A DNA stretch of 64,000 nt from Pseudomonas knackmussii B13 (GTDB taxonomy: Bacteria; Pseudomonadota; Gammaproteobacteria; Pseudomonadales; Pseudomonadaceae): contig NZ_HG322950.1 in the NCBI RefSeq assembly GCF_000689415.1, forward strand, positions 2,301,501 to 2,365,500, read 5' to 3'. Positions within the stretch are counted from its first letter, which is position 1. Each line of letters begins with the position of its first letter. Under the pieces are notes generated by a model. The model did not search any database and was not told the DNA's origin. It worked only from the letters and a program-made list of their open reading frames with translations. The translations under genes were made by a program, and so were the position numbers. Shown piece by piece: positions 50,627 through 60,191 of this stretch.

Positions 50627-51589
50627 CTATGCCGTTGCGGCGCGGCTGGCGCCGTTCAGGAGTGCCAGGCTGTCGCTATCGAGCTGCAAGGTGCTGGCGC
50701 GGATCAGTCTGGCCATCTGGCTTTCGCTGGTGGCGCTGGCGATGGGTGCGGTGATTCCCGGCTGCTGGCGTAGCCAGGCCAGCGCGGCTTCCGAGGGGGC
50801 GATGCCGTGGCTTTCGGCGACCTGGTCGAGGGCGGCCAGGATGCGCATGCCGCGCGCGTCGAAGTACTTCTCCAGGTCTTCGCGGCGGGCGCTGTCGCCG
50901 AGGTCGGCCAAGCGACGGTACTTCCCCGAGAGGAAGCCGGAGGCGAGGCTGAAATAAGTCACCACCGCGCAGCCTTGCTGGATGGCGATTGGCAGGCTTT
51001 CGGACTCGAACCCCGCGCGGTCGTAGAGGTTGTATTCCACCTGCAGCGCCGAGTAGGGCGGCAGGTCCAGTTCGTCGGCGGTCGCCCTGGCCGCCTGCAA
51101 CTGGGCCGGGCTGAAGTTGGAGGCGCCGATGGCGCGGACCTTGCCGGCGGCGACCAGGTCCTCGTAGGCGCGCAGGGTTTCCTCGTGCGGCGTCTGCGGG
51201 TCCGGGTAGTGCGAGAAGTAGAGGTCGATGTAGTCGGTCTGCAGGCGTCGCAGCGAATCCTCCGCCGCCTGCAGTATCCAGCGTCGCGAGAGTCCCTTGC
51301 GGGTCGGCGAGAGCTCGGCGCCTACCTTGGTGAATAAGGTAATGCGGTCGCGCTGCCCGGGCCGGGAGGCGAGCCACTTGCCGATGATGCGTTCGGACTC
51401 GCCGCCGCTGTGGCCTGGCACCCAAGTCGAATACATGTCCGCGGTGTCGATGCTGTTCAAGCCGGCATCGAGGAAGGTGTCGAGCAGGCGCAGCGAGCGG
51501 CTCTCGTCGATCGTCCAGCCAAACACGTTGCCGCCCAGGACGAGCGGGGAAATGGCCAGCTCGCTGGCCGGAATGGATTTGAGGGGCAT
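50627..51589 (-). CDS. Aldo/keto reductase
   Basis: 320 aa starting MPLKSIPASELAISPLVLGG. It is a TIM-barrel AKR with the catalytic Asp and Tyr in GLNSIDTADMYSTW, the Lys in LFTKVGAELSP and the His in YIDLYFSHYPDPQTP. The NADP site is in ITAPIASATSESQMARLIRA. It belongs to the Tas/YajO-like group, general carbonyl reductases. It starts 22 nt after the gamma-glutamyltransferase stop on the same strand, so it is probably the last gene of that operon. The physiological substrate is unknown. Confidence 0.88.
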   Translation of the reverse strand: MPLKSIPASELAISPLVLGGNVFGWTIDESRSLRLLDTFLDAGLNSIDTADMYSTWVPGHSGGESERIIGKWLASRPGQRDRITLFTKVGAELSPTRKGLSRRWILQAAEDSLRRLQTDYIDLYFSHYPDPQTPHEETLRAYEDLVAAGKVRAIGASNFSPAQLQAARATADELDLPPYSALQVEYNLYDRAGFESESLPIAIQQGCAVVTYFSLASGFLSGKYRRLADLGDSARREDLEKYFDARGMRILAALDQVAESHGIAPSEAALAWLRQQPGITAPIASATSESQMARLIRASTLQLDSDSLALLNGASRAATA

Positions 51590-51611
51590 GTTGGCTCCTG
51601 GCCGATAGCTG

Positions 51612-53219
51612 TCAGCAGACCGCGATGTGCGAGTCGGCCCGTGGTTCAGTCCCGCCGCAGAGAACGCCGGTTTCTGGGTCGCGAACGATGATCTGGCCGC
51701 GACCGTAATCGGTCAGGTCGCATGCCACTTCCACCTCGTGGCCGCGGCGGGCGAGGGCGAAGGCCAGGTCGCGCGAAGCGCTCTGCTCGATGCCCACCTT
51801 CATCCCGCCCAGCCATTGCCAGCGCGGGGCGTCCAGCGCGGCTTGCGGGTTGAGGCCGAAGTCCACCAGGTTCATCACCACCTGCACGTGGCCTTGCGGC
51901 TGCATGTAGCCACCCATGACGCCGAACGGGCCGACCGCCACGCCGTCCTTGCTGAGGAAGCCGGGGATGATGGTGTGGAAGGTCTGCTTGCCCGGGGCCA
52001 GCGCATTGGCGTGGGCCGGGTCGAGGCTGAACTCCGAGCCGCGGTTCTGCAGGGCGATGCCGCTGTCGGGCAGCACCACGCCCGAGCCGAAGCCGTGGTA
52101 GGCGCTCTGGATGAACGAGACCATGTTGCCTTCGCCGTCGGCGGTGGCGATGTACACCGTGCCGCTGGCGTGCGGGTCGCCGTGCTGCGGAGCCTGGGCG
52201 CGCTCGCCGATCTCGGCGCGGCGGCGGGCGGCATAGTCGTCGCTCAGCAGGGTGCTGGCCGCCACGCGCATGTGTTCCGGGTCGGTGATGTAGTGCAGGC
52301 CGTCGGCGTAGGCCTTCTTCATCGCTTCCAGCTGGCGGTGCCAGGTGAGCTGGCTGTCGCGCTGGTCGAAGTCAAAACCCTGGAGGATCTTCAGGGTCAT
52401 CAGGGCGATCAGGCCCTGGCCGCTGGGCGGGATCTCCCAGACGTCGTAGCCACGGTAATTGGCCTTGATCGGCTCGACCCATTTCGGCCGGTAGCCGGCG
52501 AGGTCCGCTGCGCTCAGTTGGCCGCCGGTGGCCGCCGAATGTGCTGCCAGGCGTTGGGCGATGCTGCCGCGATAGAAGCTTTCGCAGCGGGTCTCGGCCA
52601 GTTCGGCGAGCGTCCGCGCTTGCGCCGGGTTGCGGAACAGCTGGCCGGCCCTGGGCGCTTGGCCGTCGATCAGGAAGGTGTCGAACCAGGCTTGCAGCAC
52701 CGGCTCGCGTTCGCGGCTGGCCTGGTATTCCGCCTGGGCGATGCGCCACTGGTGGGCGACAACTGGCGACACCGGGAAGCCGTCGCGGGCCAGGGCGATG
52801 GCCGGTTGCAGCAGGTCGGCGAAGGGCAGCTTGCCGTAGCGTTCGGACAGCTCGGCCCAGGCCGAGGGAATGCCCGGCACCGTGACCGGCAGCCAGCCGT
52901 GCACCGGCATCGTGGCGTGGCCCGCGGCCTTCACCTTGTCGATGGACAGCGAGGCCGGGGCGTAACCGCTGGCGTCCAGGCCGTGCAGTCGGTCCTTGAT
53001 CCAGACGAGGGCGAAGGCGTCGCCGCCGATGGCGCAGCCGGTGGGCTCGACCACCGTCAGCGCTGCAGCCGTGGCGATGGCCGCATCGATGGCATTGCCG
53101 CCGGCGCGCAGCATGGCGATGCCGGCCTCGGCGGGCCGCGGCTGGGGCATGCCGTTGCGGGCGAACACGCTCTGGCGCTGGGAGGCATAGGGGTATTCGT
53201 GGGCAGAAAAGCTCAGCAT
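51612..53219 (-). CDS. Gamma-glutamyltransferase, cytoplasmic YwrD-like type
   Basis: 535 aa starting MLSFSAHEYPYASQRQSVFA, with no signal peptide. Ntn-hydrolase of the GGT family: GNAIDAAIATAAALTVVEPT and GCAIGGDAFALVW in the large subunit. The self-cleavage nucleophile is Thr354 in HASGTVYIATADGEG; then GVMGGYMQPQGHVQVVMNLV follows. Unlike periplasmic Ggt, the missing signal peptide places it in the cytoplasm, as in Bacillus YwrD. Directly upstream is a complete amino-acid ABC importer, so imported gamma-glutamyl compounds could be hydrolysed inside the cell. Whether transpeptidation occurs is unknown. Confidence 0.9.
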   Translation of the reverse strand: MLSFSAHEYPYASQRQSVFARNGMPQPRPAEAGIAMLRAGGNAIDAAIATAAALTVVEPTGCAIGGDAFALVWIKDRLHGLDASGYAPASLSIDKVKAAGHATMPVHGWLPVTVPGIPSAWAELSERYGKLPFADLLQPAIALARDGFPVSPVVAHQWRIAQAEYQASREREPVLQAWFDTFLIDGQAPRAGQLFRNPAQARTLAELAETRCESFYRGSIAQRLAAHSAATGGQLSAADLAGYRPKWVEPIKANYRGYDVWEIPPSGQGLIALMTLKILQGFDFDQRDSQLTWHRQLEAMKKAYADGLHYITDPEHMRVAASTLLSDDYAARRRAEIGERAQAPQHGDPHASGTVYIATADGEGNMVSFIQSAYHGFGSGVVLPDSGIALQNRGSEFSLDPAHANALAPGKQTFHTIIPGFLSKDGVAVGPFGVMGGYMQPQGHVQVVMNLVDFGLNPQAALDAPRWQWLGGMKVGIEQSASRDLAFALARRGHEVEVACDLTDYGRGQIIVRDPETGVLCGGTEPRADSHIAVC

Positions 53220-53235
53220 GGAGAGAGTCCTTGAA

Positions 53236-54015
<780 letters not shown>

Positions 54016-54016
54016 C

Positions 54017-54784
54017 TCAACGCCCCCTCAGCAGTTTCATGGCCTGCTGGCCGAACATCCGGCTAGGCGCCGGCGCGTGGCCCTCGGACTTGCCGAAGCG
54101 ATTTTCCAGCCAGCGCTGGAAGAAGCCCCAGAGGGTGGTCAGCAGAAGGAAGTAGATGGCCACCACCAGGTACAGCTCGAACACGCGGAAGGTCGCCGAG
54201 GTGACCATCTGGGTGCTCAGCAGCAGTTCCTGCACGCCGATCACGCTGACCAGGGTGGTGTTCTTCAGCATCACGTTGAACTCGTTGCCCAGCGGCGGAA
54301 CGATGACGCGGAAGGCCTGGGGCAGGACGATGCGCCGCATCAGCTTGGCGAAGGTCATGCCCAGGGAACGCCCGGCCTCGTACTGGCCCTTGTCCACCGC
54401 GCCGATGCCGGCGCGGATGATCTCGGCCATGTAGGCGCCCTCGTTCAGGCCCAGGGCGATGATCGCCGCCTGGATGTTGCCCGGCAGGATGAACAGCCCG
54501 AGGTTCAGGTCCTCGAAGCGGAACACTCCGCCGGCGGCCAGGGCCGTGTAGAGGAAGACGATCTGCACCAGCAGCGGCGTGCCGCGCATCAGCCACACGT
54601 AGAAGCGCACCGGGTATTGCAGCAGCGGGTTGGACGACAGCCGCATCAACGCCGCGAGCAGCCCCAGCACGCAGCCCAGGAGCATGGCGCCGACGGCGAT
54701 CACGCAGGTCAGCCAGAGGCCGTACAGGTAGATGTCGCTCGGCTTGAGCAGGTATTGCCAGAACACGTCCCAACTGAAGTTCAT
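54017..54784 (-). CDS. Amino-acid ABC transporter permease (HisM/GlnP-like)
   Basis: 255 aa with about five membrane spans. The PAAT permease loop is AGRSLGMTFAKLMRRIVLPQ, followed by AFRVIVPPLGNEFNVMLKNT, which docks to the ATPase. Only one permease gene is present, so the channel is a homodimer. The gene sits between the binding-protein and ATPase genes in the usual order. Substrate is inferred to be shared with the downstream gamma-glutamyltransferase. Confidence 0.92.
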   Translation of the reverse strand: MNFSWDVFWQYLLKPSDIYLYGLWLTCVIAVGAMLLGCVLGLLAALMRLSSNPLLQYPVRFYVWLMRGTPLLVQIVFLYTALAAGGVFRFEDLNLGLFILPGNIQAAIIALGLNEGAYMAEIIRAGIGAVDKGQYEAGRSLGMTFAKLMRRIVLPQAFRVIVPPLGNEFNVMLKNTTLVSVIGVQELLLSTQMVTSATFRVFELYLVVAIYFLLLTTLWGFFQRWLENRFGKSEGHAPAPSRMFGQQAMKLLRGR

Positions 54785-54795
54785 GACCGGTCACC

Positions 54796-55605
54796 TCAGT
54801 CGAGTTTGTCGCCTTCGATATGCCATTTGGCGAGCAGCGCGTGGTAGCTGCCGTCGGCCTGCATGTCCTTGATGATCTGCTGCACGGCTTCGCTCAGCTG
54901 CTTGTCTTCCTTGCGAATGCCCAGGCCGGTACCGATGCGCGCGAACGCCGGTACGCCGATCTCGAAGAGGTCCGGTGCCATGCCCTGGTAATAGCCCGCC
55001 GTCTCCACGGTGGTGCCGTAGGCGTCGGCTTGCTGGATGCGCAGGGCCTGGAAGGCATCGGTGTCGGTGTTGTAGACGACCACCGTCATCGGTGCCTTGC
55101 CGGCCTTCTTCAATTGCTCGTTATGGGCGTCGAGCAGGGTGCGGATGGTCGAGCCGTTGAGCACCGCGACCTTCTTCCCGGAGAGGTCGTCCAGGGTGTG
55201 GATCCCCTTGGGATTGCCCTTGGTCACCACCACGGCCTGGCTGGAGTACATGTAGTTGACCATGTCGATCACCTGGCGCCGTTCGGGCTTGTCGAACAGC
55301 TGGTCGACCAGCATGTCGCACTGCCTGGCCAGCAGCGCCGGGATCAGCCCGGAGAAGGGCGTCACCCGCCACTCGATCTTCTTGTCGCCCAGCCGCTTGG
55401 CGATGGCTTCGCCAAGGTCGACGGTGACCCCGGTGAGCTTCTGCGAGCTGTCGTAGAAGCCCATGGGCGGGGAGTCCATGCCGCCGCAGAACACCATCTT
55501 GTCGGCGTTCTGCAGGCGGTCGGGGATCTTCACCGTGTCGGCGTGGGCGAGCGGGGCGGCCAGGCAAAGGGCGATAAGGCACTGCGGAATCCTGCGTACG
55601 AACAT
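54796..55605 (-). CDS. Amino-acid ABC transporter periplasmic binding protein
   Basis: 269 aa. Signal peptide MFVRRIPQCLIALCLAAPLA-HA is followed by the type-II binding fold of SBP family 3: GVTVDLGEAIAKRLGDKKIE and MLVDQLFDKPERRQVIDMVN. Also present are DDLSGKKVAVLNGSTI and ADAYGTTVETAGYYQG. Ligands of this family are polar amino acids, opines and related compounds. First gene of the transporter unit, 60 nt downstream of the GntR gene stop. The ligand cannot be assigned from sequence, but gamma-glutamyl amino acids are suggested by context. Confidence 0.92.
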   Translation of the reverse strand: MFVRRIPQCLIALCLAAPLAHADTVKIPDRLQNADKMVFCGGMDSPPMGFYDSSQKLTGVTVDLGEAIAKRLGDKKIEWRVTPFSGLIPALLARQCDMLVDQLFDKPERRQVIDMVNYMYSSQAVVVTKGNPKGIHTLDDLSGKKVAVLNGSTIRTLLDAHNEQLKKAGKAPMTVVVYNTDTDAFQALRIQQADAYGTTVETAGYYQGMAPDLFEIGVPAFARIGTGLGIRKEDKQLSEAVQQIIKDMQADGSYHALLAKWHIEGDKLD

Positions 55606-55665
55606 GTTCAGCTCCAGTGGGTGAGGTTGCCGGGGCAGTTCAGTGGGACAGGCGAAGGTCGGGTC

Positions 55666-56331
55666 TCAGGCGCCCGTTGCTTCGAGGAACCGGGTGAGCG
55701 AGGGCACGGTGCCCTCGATGTGCTCGCAGAGCACCCGCTCGGCTTCGCGGGCATCGCCCGAGCGCAGGGCGTCGAGGATCACGGCGTGCTCCTCGCGGGC
55801 GCTCATGGGCTTGTCGACGTGCTGCAACCACAGGCGCATGTGCGGTTCGATCACCGAGTACAGCGCGGTGATCTGGCGCATCAGCCGCGGGCGCCCGGCC
55901 AGGCTGCAGAGGTATTCGTGGAAGGCGCGGTGACGGCTGACCCATTCGGCGCTGTCGTCGCGGTAGTCGTCCATTTCGTCGAGCATCCGCTCCAGGCGGG
56001 CGATGTCGCGCTCGGTGAGCTTGGGGACGGCGACGCGGATCGCCAGCCCTTCGAGGGCGCTGCGCATCTCGAAGACTTCGTGCATCTCCTCGATGTTCAG
56101 GCCGCTGACGATGGCCCCGCGGTTCGGCCGCAGGGTAACCAGGCCCTCGGCGTCCAGGCGTTTGAAGGCGCCGCGCACCGGCATGCGGCTCATGCCGATG
56201 TCGCTGGCGATGTCTTCGGCGACCAGGCGGTCGCCGGTCTTGTAGCGGCCGGTACAGATGGCTTCGAGCAGGTAGTCGTAGGCCTCGTCTTCGGCGCTCA
56301 TGGGTTGGCGCGGGGCAGGTACCAGGCGCAT
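55666..56331 (-). CDS. GntR-family (FCD) regulator of the transporter/gamma-glutamyltransferase operon
   Basis: 221 aa from the ATG at 56331 with AGGAG 7 nt upstream; longer frames to 56610 lack this site. The N-terminal winged helix is seen in LVAEDIASDIGMSRMPVRGA and FKRLDAEGLVTLRPNRGAIV. The FCD effector domain runs from about residue 85, with metal ligands in HRAFHEYLC and REEHAVILDALRSGD. It is the first gene before the ABC transporter, in the same direction. A perfect palindrome TTGGATCCAA lies 22 nt upstream of the start, suggesting autorepression together with the operon. Confidence 0.9.
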   Translation of the reverse strand: MRLVPAPRQPMSAEDEAYDYLLEAICTGRYKTGDRLVAEDIASDIGMSRMPVRGAFKRLDAEGLVTLRPNRGAIVSGLNIEEMHEVFEMRSALEGLAIRVAVPKLTERDIARLERMLDEMDDYRDDSAEWVSRHRAFHEYLCSLAGRPRLMRQITALYSVIEPHMRLWLQHVDKPMSAREEHAVILDALRSGDAREAERVLCEHIEGTVPSLTRFLEATGA

Positions 56332-56352
56332 GGGGTCGCTCCTTTTGGATGT

Positions 56353-56362
56353 TTGGATCCAA
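56353..56362. promoter_or_regulatory. Candidate GntR/FCD operator
   Basis: TTGGATCCAA is a perfect 10-bp palindrome directly upstream of the GntR gene. A partial repeat TTGGATG precedes it at 56345-56351, and TTATCCATGAATTC follows. FCD-type GntR sites are short palindromes of this kind. Confidence 0.55.
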
Positions 56363-56641
56363 TTATCCATGAATTCAAAAAGGCAAAACCCATGCCACGA
56401 GCCTGTGAATGGGCTCAAGTAATTGATTTTGTGGAGATTGATCGGGGGAGGGCGGTTTGCCTGAAGTGGGGTGCTGGGGTGGAATGTAACGATGGCGTGC
56501 ACGCATGGCCTTGTTCTGGTGCGTGACGGGCTTCTTCGTAACAGGCCTCCGGGATGACCCGGCAAGGAACATCGCCCCGTCCCCATTCGCAGCCCGGGTA
56601 CCGCAGTCATCTCAGGCTCATCAACTGGGGAATGTGAATTG
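56363..56641. other. Gap left of the Fur-like repeat
   Basis: About 280 bp with no supported gene. The left 60 bp are AT-rich and belong to the GntR gene promoter region. The rest shows no recognised element. Confidence 0.35.
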
Positions 56642-56662
56642 CATTATCATGTAATGATAATG
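56642..56662. promoter_or_regulatory. Perfect 9-3-9 inverted repeat, Fur/metalloregulator-like
   Basis: CATTATCAT-GTA-ATGATAATG is a perfect dyad about 115 nt upstream of the small gene at 56776. It contains the GATAAT/ATTATC hexamers found in Fur boxes but with a different spacing from the classical 19-bp site. The controlled gene could be the one at 56776. Confidence 0.45.
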
Positions 56663-56775
56663 GTTGATGCCCGGCGCTGGCGGCTCCAGCAGGAAGGCCG
56701 GCCGGTGCTGAAGTGAGTCCCCGGTTGCCGCAGCCACCGGGCCGCCGAGTAGCAAGACGCAGAGGGGTGCAATGA

Positions 56776-57006
56776 ATGAGACGAACTGATGTGAGGGCCC
56801 GGCATGCCGAGGGTGTATCCTTCGACACCCATGTGATTGCCAATCCCACCAACACCAAAGAGTGGATCGTGTTCTTCAAGAAGAACGCCGGGAGAAGCTT
56901 TTTCCTGGTGGATGAGAACGAGGAAGTCGAGTCGTTCGCGCACCTGGATGACCTGATCCACGAACTGCGTGACCTCGGAATCAAGAGCGCAGAGATCCAT
57001 ATCTGA
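56776..57006 (+). CDS. Small protein of unknown function (76 aa)
   Basis: 76 aa, ATG at 56776 with GAGGGG upstream. The sequence MRRTDVRARHAEGVSFDTHV then IANPTNTKEWIVFFKKNAGR has no domain I recognise; there is no signal peptide or membrane span. A basic N-terminus is followed by a beta-rich core and an acidic amphipathic helix (SFAHLDDLIHELRDLGI), so a small alpha/beta fold is likely. Codon usage is typical of the genome (GC-rich third positions). A metalloregulator-like dyad lies upstream. Homologues, if any, were not identified here. Confidence 0.65.
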   Translation: MRRTDVRARHAEGVSFDTHVIANPTNTKEWIVFFKKNAGRSFFLVDENEEVESFAHLDDLIHELRDLGIKSAEIHI

Positions 57007-57219
57007 GTTGCCGGCCATTGGGATGCGACTTTCTGGCCAGTGAAACGCGAGCAGCTGACCGGCCAGGGTGAAGGGTTCTGGATGGTCTGCCCGGGAATCG
57101 GCCTGGTGCGGTTTGGCCACGAGCGCTGCGCCTGGGAGTTCCTGGCGAGCGCAAGGCGCGCGTCGAGGCACCGCCTGGCTTCCGCTAACGATGAATGACG
57201 AAATGAGTTGGCCAATCAA

Positions 57220-57576
57220 GTGAGCTGTACAACCCGTCGAAAGATCGAGCACTTGCGTCGGCAGATTCCGGCTTTCGCCTGCGTGCCAGGCTGCCACGAC
57301 TGCTGTGGGCCGGTGACCGCCTCGTCCGAAGAAGTGTCGCGACTCCCCGTGAAAAGCGACGCTGAGCATGACGCGGCCCTGGCGCAATGGAATTGCGTGC
57401 ATCTGGGGGCGAACGGCTGCGAAGTCTACGAGGAGCGTCCATTGATCTGCCGCCTGTTCGGGACTACTCCGAGCTTGCCCTGCCCACGCGGCCGCGGTCC
57501 GGAAACGCCGACAGAGGCGCATGTCGAACGCCAGGTGCATGAATTGATTGCCAGCACCCGCCAAGTGCTGGTCTAG
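57220..57576 (+). CDS. YkgJ-type cysteine-cluster protein
   Basis: About 118 aa; start GTG at 57220 chosen because the family begins near VSCTTRRKIEHLRRQIPAF, with an in-frame TTG at 57208 as alternative. Neither has a strong ribosome site. The conserved cysteine pattern is CVPGCHDCCGPVT (four Cys), then NCVHLGANGCEVYEERPLIC and LPCPRG, which makes up the UPF0153/YkgJ putative zinc or iron-sulphur cluster motif (CxxxCxxCC...C...C...C). The role is unknown. No operon partner is visible. Confidence 0.75.
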   Translation: MSCTTRRKIEHLRRQIPAFACVPGCHDCCGPVTASSEEVSRLPVKSDAEHDAALAQWNCVHLGANGCEVYEERPLICRLFGTTPSLPCPRGRGPETPTEAHVERQVHELIASTRQVLV

Positions 57577-57824
57577 CGGACCTGCGCGAAGTTCATCGCC
57601 ACGCTGGATGAATCGGCAGCGCACAGGCTGCATGGAGGCTTGGTCACATCGGGTGTCCTTCTTCCGGGCTTTTTGCTGGCAGGGCTGCAGAACAGAAGAG
57701 AGCAGGGCCGCGCAGATGCAGGGCGCCTGGTATTGCCCAACCCTGGACGTGAGCGACAAGCGCTTGCCTGGCGGGCGACGCGACGTTCAGGGTCATCGCG
57801 GGCTGCCGTTTCGCTCGTCGCCCG

Positions 57825-58865
57825 CTACGAATACTGCGTAGACGCTGCCTCGGTCGGCGCAGCCTTGGGCTCCTTCGCCGGGCGGAGCTTGCGGATCGTT
57901 TCCACGAAGGGCGCGGCGATCAGGCTGTAGATCGTCAGGTAGCGGTCTTCATGCTGCTCGCCGACGCCGAAGCGGATGTGCTCGGGCGTTGGGCTGGTGA
58001 CGTAGAGCGTGCCGAACATCCAGTCCCACACCGACAGGTTGGTGCCGAAGTTCTTGTTGAAGTGCCGGGGGGAGTCGCTGTGGTGCACCTGGTGCTGGGC
58101 GGGGCTGTTCAGCACGTGCTCGATGATCGGCCCGAACGACAGCCAGACATGGCTGTGGCGCAGGTTCGAGGCCAAGGCATTGAAGATGAAGACCAGGTAG
58201 GTCACGCCGAACAGGGTGTAGCGGCTGACCTCTTCGCCGCACAGGTACCAGAAGACCCCCGCGTAGGCGCCAACGGTGATGGACGTCACCAGGTTTTCAA
58301 CGATGTCTTCGACGAAATGGATGCGACTCGCCGTCACCGGCACCAGCACGGGCGCCGAGTGGTGCACCTTGTGGAACGCCCACAGCCAGCGGCTGTGAAA
58401 CGCCCGGTGGACCCAGTAGTTCCTGAGGTCGTTCAGCAGGAACAACCCCAACCCGTACAGCAGCGAGAGGGAGAGGCCCGCGCCCGTGCGTGGGCGTTCG
58501 CCCCACAGGCGGGTGAAGAAGGCGATGTAGTCGCCCGATTCCAGGATGTAGGGATCGACGAGACCCGCGATGGGCACTACCCAGGCGACGGTCAGGATGG
58601 CCCGCACGAAGTAGTAGCGGTAATCCAGCAACGCCGAGCGATGGAAGTGCACGCGGTTGCCGCCGATGAATTGCCAGAACGAAGGGGCGTCCGTCTGCCC
58701 GCGTTGCTTCCTGGATCGGTACAGGCCGTAGGCGACTGCATAGGAGATGAAGAGAAAGAGCACGCCGAGGCGACCGTTCAGGTCGAAGATGCCGCAGAAC
58801 TGGTTGGAGACGGGCTCGATCACCAGTTCGCTCAGGTGGTGGTAGATCTGCGAGAAATCATTCAC
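57825..58865 (-). CDS. Sterol-desaturase/fatty-acid-hydroxylase family membrane protein
   Basis: 346 aa from a GTG start (MNDFSQIYHHLSELVIEPVS). About five hydrophobic segments enclose the eight-histidine di-iron motif: HRAFH, HKVHH, a further NLRHSH segment and HQVHH. A cytoplasm-facing di-iron centre with O2 hydroxylates or desaturates lipids in this family (sterols, fatty acids, carotenoids, ether lipids). The substrate in Pseudomonas is unknown. The GTG is not strongly supported by a ribosome site, so the true N-terminus is uncertain. No partner genes are adjacent. Confidence 0.87.
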   Translation of the reverse strand: MNDFSQIYHHLSELVIEPVSNQFCGIFDLNGRLGVLFLFISYAVAYGLYRSRKQRGQTDAPSFWQFIGGNRVHFHRSALLDYRYYFVRAILTVAWVVPIAGLVDPYILESGDYIAFFTRLWGERPRTGAGLSLSLLYGLGLFLLNDLRNYWVHRAFHSRWLWAFHKVHHSAPVLVPVTASRIHFVEDIVENLVTSITVGAYAGVFWYLCGEEVSRYTLFGVTYLVFIFNALASNLRHSHVWLSFGPIIEHVLNSPAQHQVHHSDSPRHFNKNFGTNLSVWDWMFGTLYVTSPTPEHIRFGVGEQHEDRYLTIYSLIAAPFVETIRKLRPAKEPKAAPTEAASTQYS

Positions 58866-59179
58866 GGCGAATCGGTCTTCGTCGAAGGGCAGTGGCCAGT
58901 AACCGGCCTGCCCGCGGGTGCTGGGGCGGACCGGGCAGCAGGCTCGACCCTGTTCGGTTGTGGCTCTGAGTGCCTAAGGATCGCTTCTTGTTTTTGCGGC
59001 GATCCACCGACCGCGCCGGCGCGGCTACGATGCGCTTCGGGCTACGCGCGCCTTGGGGTGGATCTTGCGTGAGTCGCAATCCTATTTGTTAGTGATTCCT
59101 AACGTCAAACGGCACGGCGCGTCAGCGCGTTTCGCTTGGGCTGGATGCCGATGGGGCGGCAGGCTTCGCCCCCGGGGCG
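58866..59179. other. Gap between the hydroxylase and GNAT genes
   Basis: About 310 bp without a supported gene; the small frames here show no recognised motif. It contains GTTAG-TGATTC-CTAAC at about 59086-59101, a weak 5-bp dyad in an AT-richer stretch, and the promoter of the hydroxylase gene. Confidence 0.35.
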
Positions 59180-59869
59180 TCAGTGAATCGTGGGGAAGCG
59201 CTCTTTAACCAGCGCCTGGGCCTGGTAGGCCATCTGGTCGAGCAGGCGGTCGCGCTTGTCTTCGGCCTCGCTCATGGCCTTCTTGCCGCGTTGCTGCAGC
59301 AGGTAGGCGTGGATCTGCCGTACTTCCTTGGACTGGAAGATCGGCGCCAGGTCCTGCACGGCGACCATGCCGTTCGAGCGGTGGTCGCGGGTGTTCAGCA
59401 GCACGTGCGGCCCCTGCGCCGCCAATACCCGGAAGCCCATCGACTCGAACACCGGCACCTTGCTCGCCGCGCAGGCCAGCTCGACATGCGGGCGCTGCTC
59501 GATCATCTGCTGCAACAGGGCCCGGGCAATGCCGTGCCGGCGGTGGCTGGCCTGCACGGCCAGGTAGGCGAGGGTGCAGGCTTCGGCATCGTCCTGGCTC
59601 GGCAGGTACAGGGCGAAACCCAGCACCTGCGACGGGTCTTCGTCAGCCAGTGCCAGGATCAGGCGCGCGGGGCTTTCCGGGGTGCCGTTCATGGTCTGCA
59701 GATACAGGTGCACCTCGTAGCCGATCACGTACTGATACAGCTGGTACAGCGGGTTGCTGGGCGTCAGCGGCACCGGGCTGATGTCGCTGAAGTAGTCCAC
59801 CACCATCTGCAGCACCTGGCTCTTCAGGGCTTCGGGCGGGGTGGTGTCCAGGTTTACGAGGGTGAACAT
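59180..59869 (-). CDS. GNAT-family N-acetyltransferase
   Basis: 229 aa from the ATG at 59869 (MFTLVNLDTTPPEALKSQVL) with GGAG upstream; the open frame continues to 60271 but that part is out of family. The acetyl-CoA loop V-x-x-x-x-R-x-x-G-x-A is seen in YLAVQASHRRHGIARALLQQ, preceded by EACTLAYLAVQ and followed by VPVFESMGFRVLA. A C-terminal extension of about 50 residues (SKEVRQIHAYLLQQRGKKAM) is specific to this Pseudomonas subgroup. The acceptor is unknown. Confidence 0.85.
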   Translation of the reverse strand: MFTLVNLDTTPPEALKSQVLQMVVDYFSDISPVPLTPSNPLYQLYQYVIGYEVHLYLQTMNGTPESPARLILALADEDPSQVLGFALYLPSQDDAEACTLAYLAVQASHRRHGIARALLQQMIEQRPHVELACAASKVPVFESMGFRVLAAQGPHVLLNTRDHRSNGMVAVQDLAPIFQSKEVRQIHAYLLQQRGKKAMSEAEDKRDRLLDQMAYQAQALVKERFPTIH

Positions 59870-60191
59870 CTGCAGCGGGCTCCGGGCGTGCCCGATCCGG
59901 GGGATCGGGGAGGGGCGCCATTGTAACGCCCGCGCGCGGTGAGCGTTGCGGGCTCGCCACATCCCTCGCATGCCTTCGCCGGTCTGGCGCCCTGCGCCTC
60001 GGCTCGACGGGGGGCTGCCCGGACCGCTCCAGGCTGATCGGCACCTGCTGCGCTGGAGCCGGCGTTCAGTGGGGGGCGCTTGCGCGAAGGCGGGGCGGGG
60101 TGTCGAGCGCACCGCATGTTGGTTCGCCGGCCGGGGACTATCCGTGGGCGGCATGGGTCTGCGGTCCATGCCTGGAGCAGCCAACAACCCC
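59870..60191. other. Gap between the GNAT and YciI genes
   Basis: About 320 bp with no supported gene or element. It includes the promoter of the leftward GNAT gene near its left end. Confidence 0.35.
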
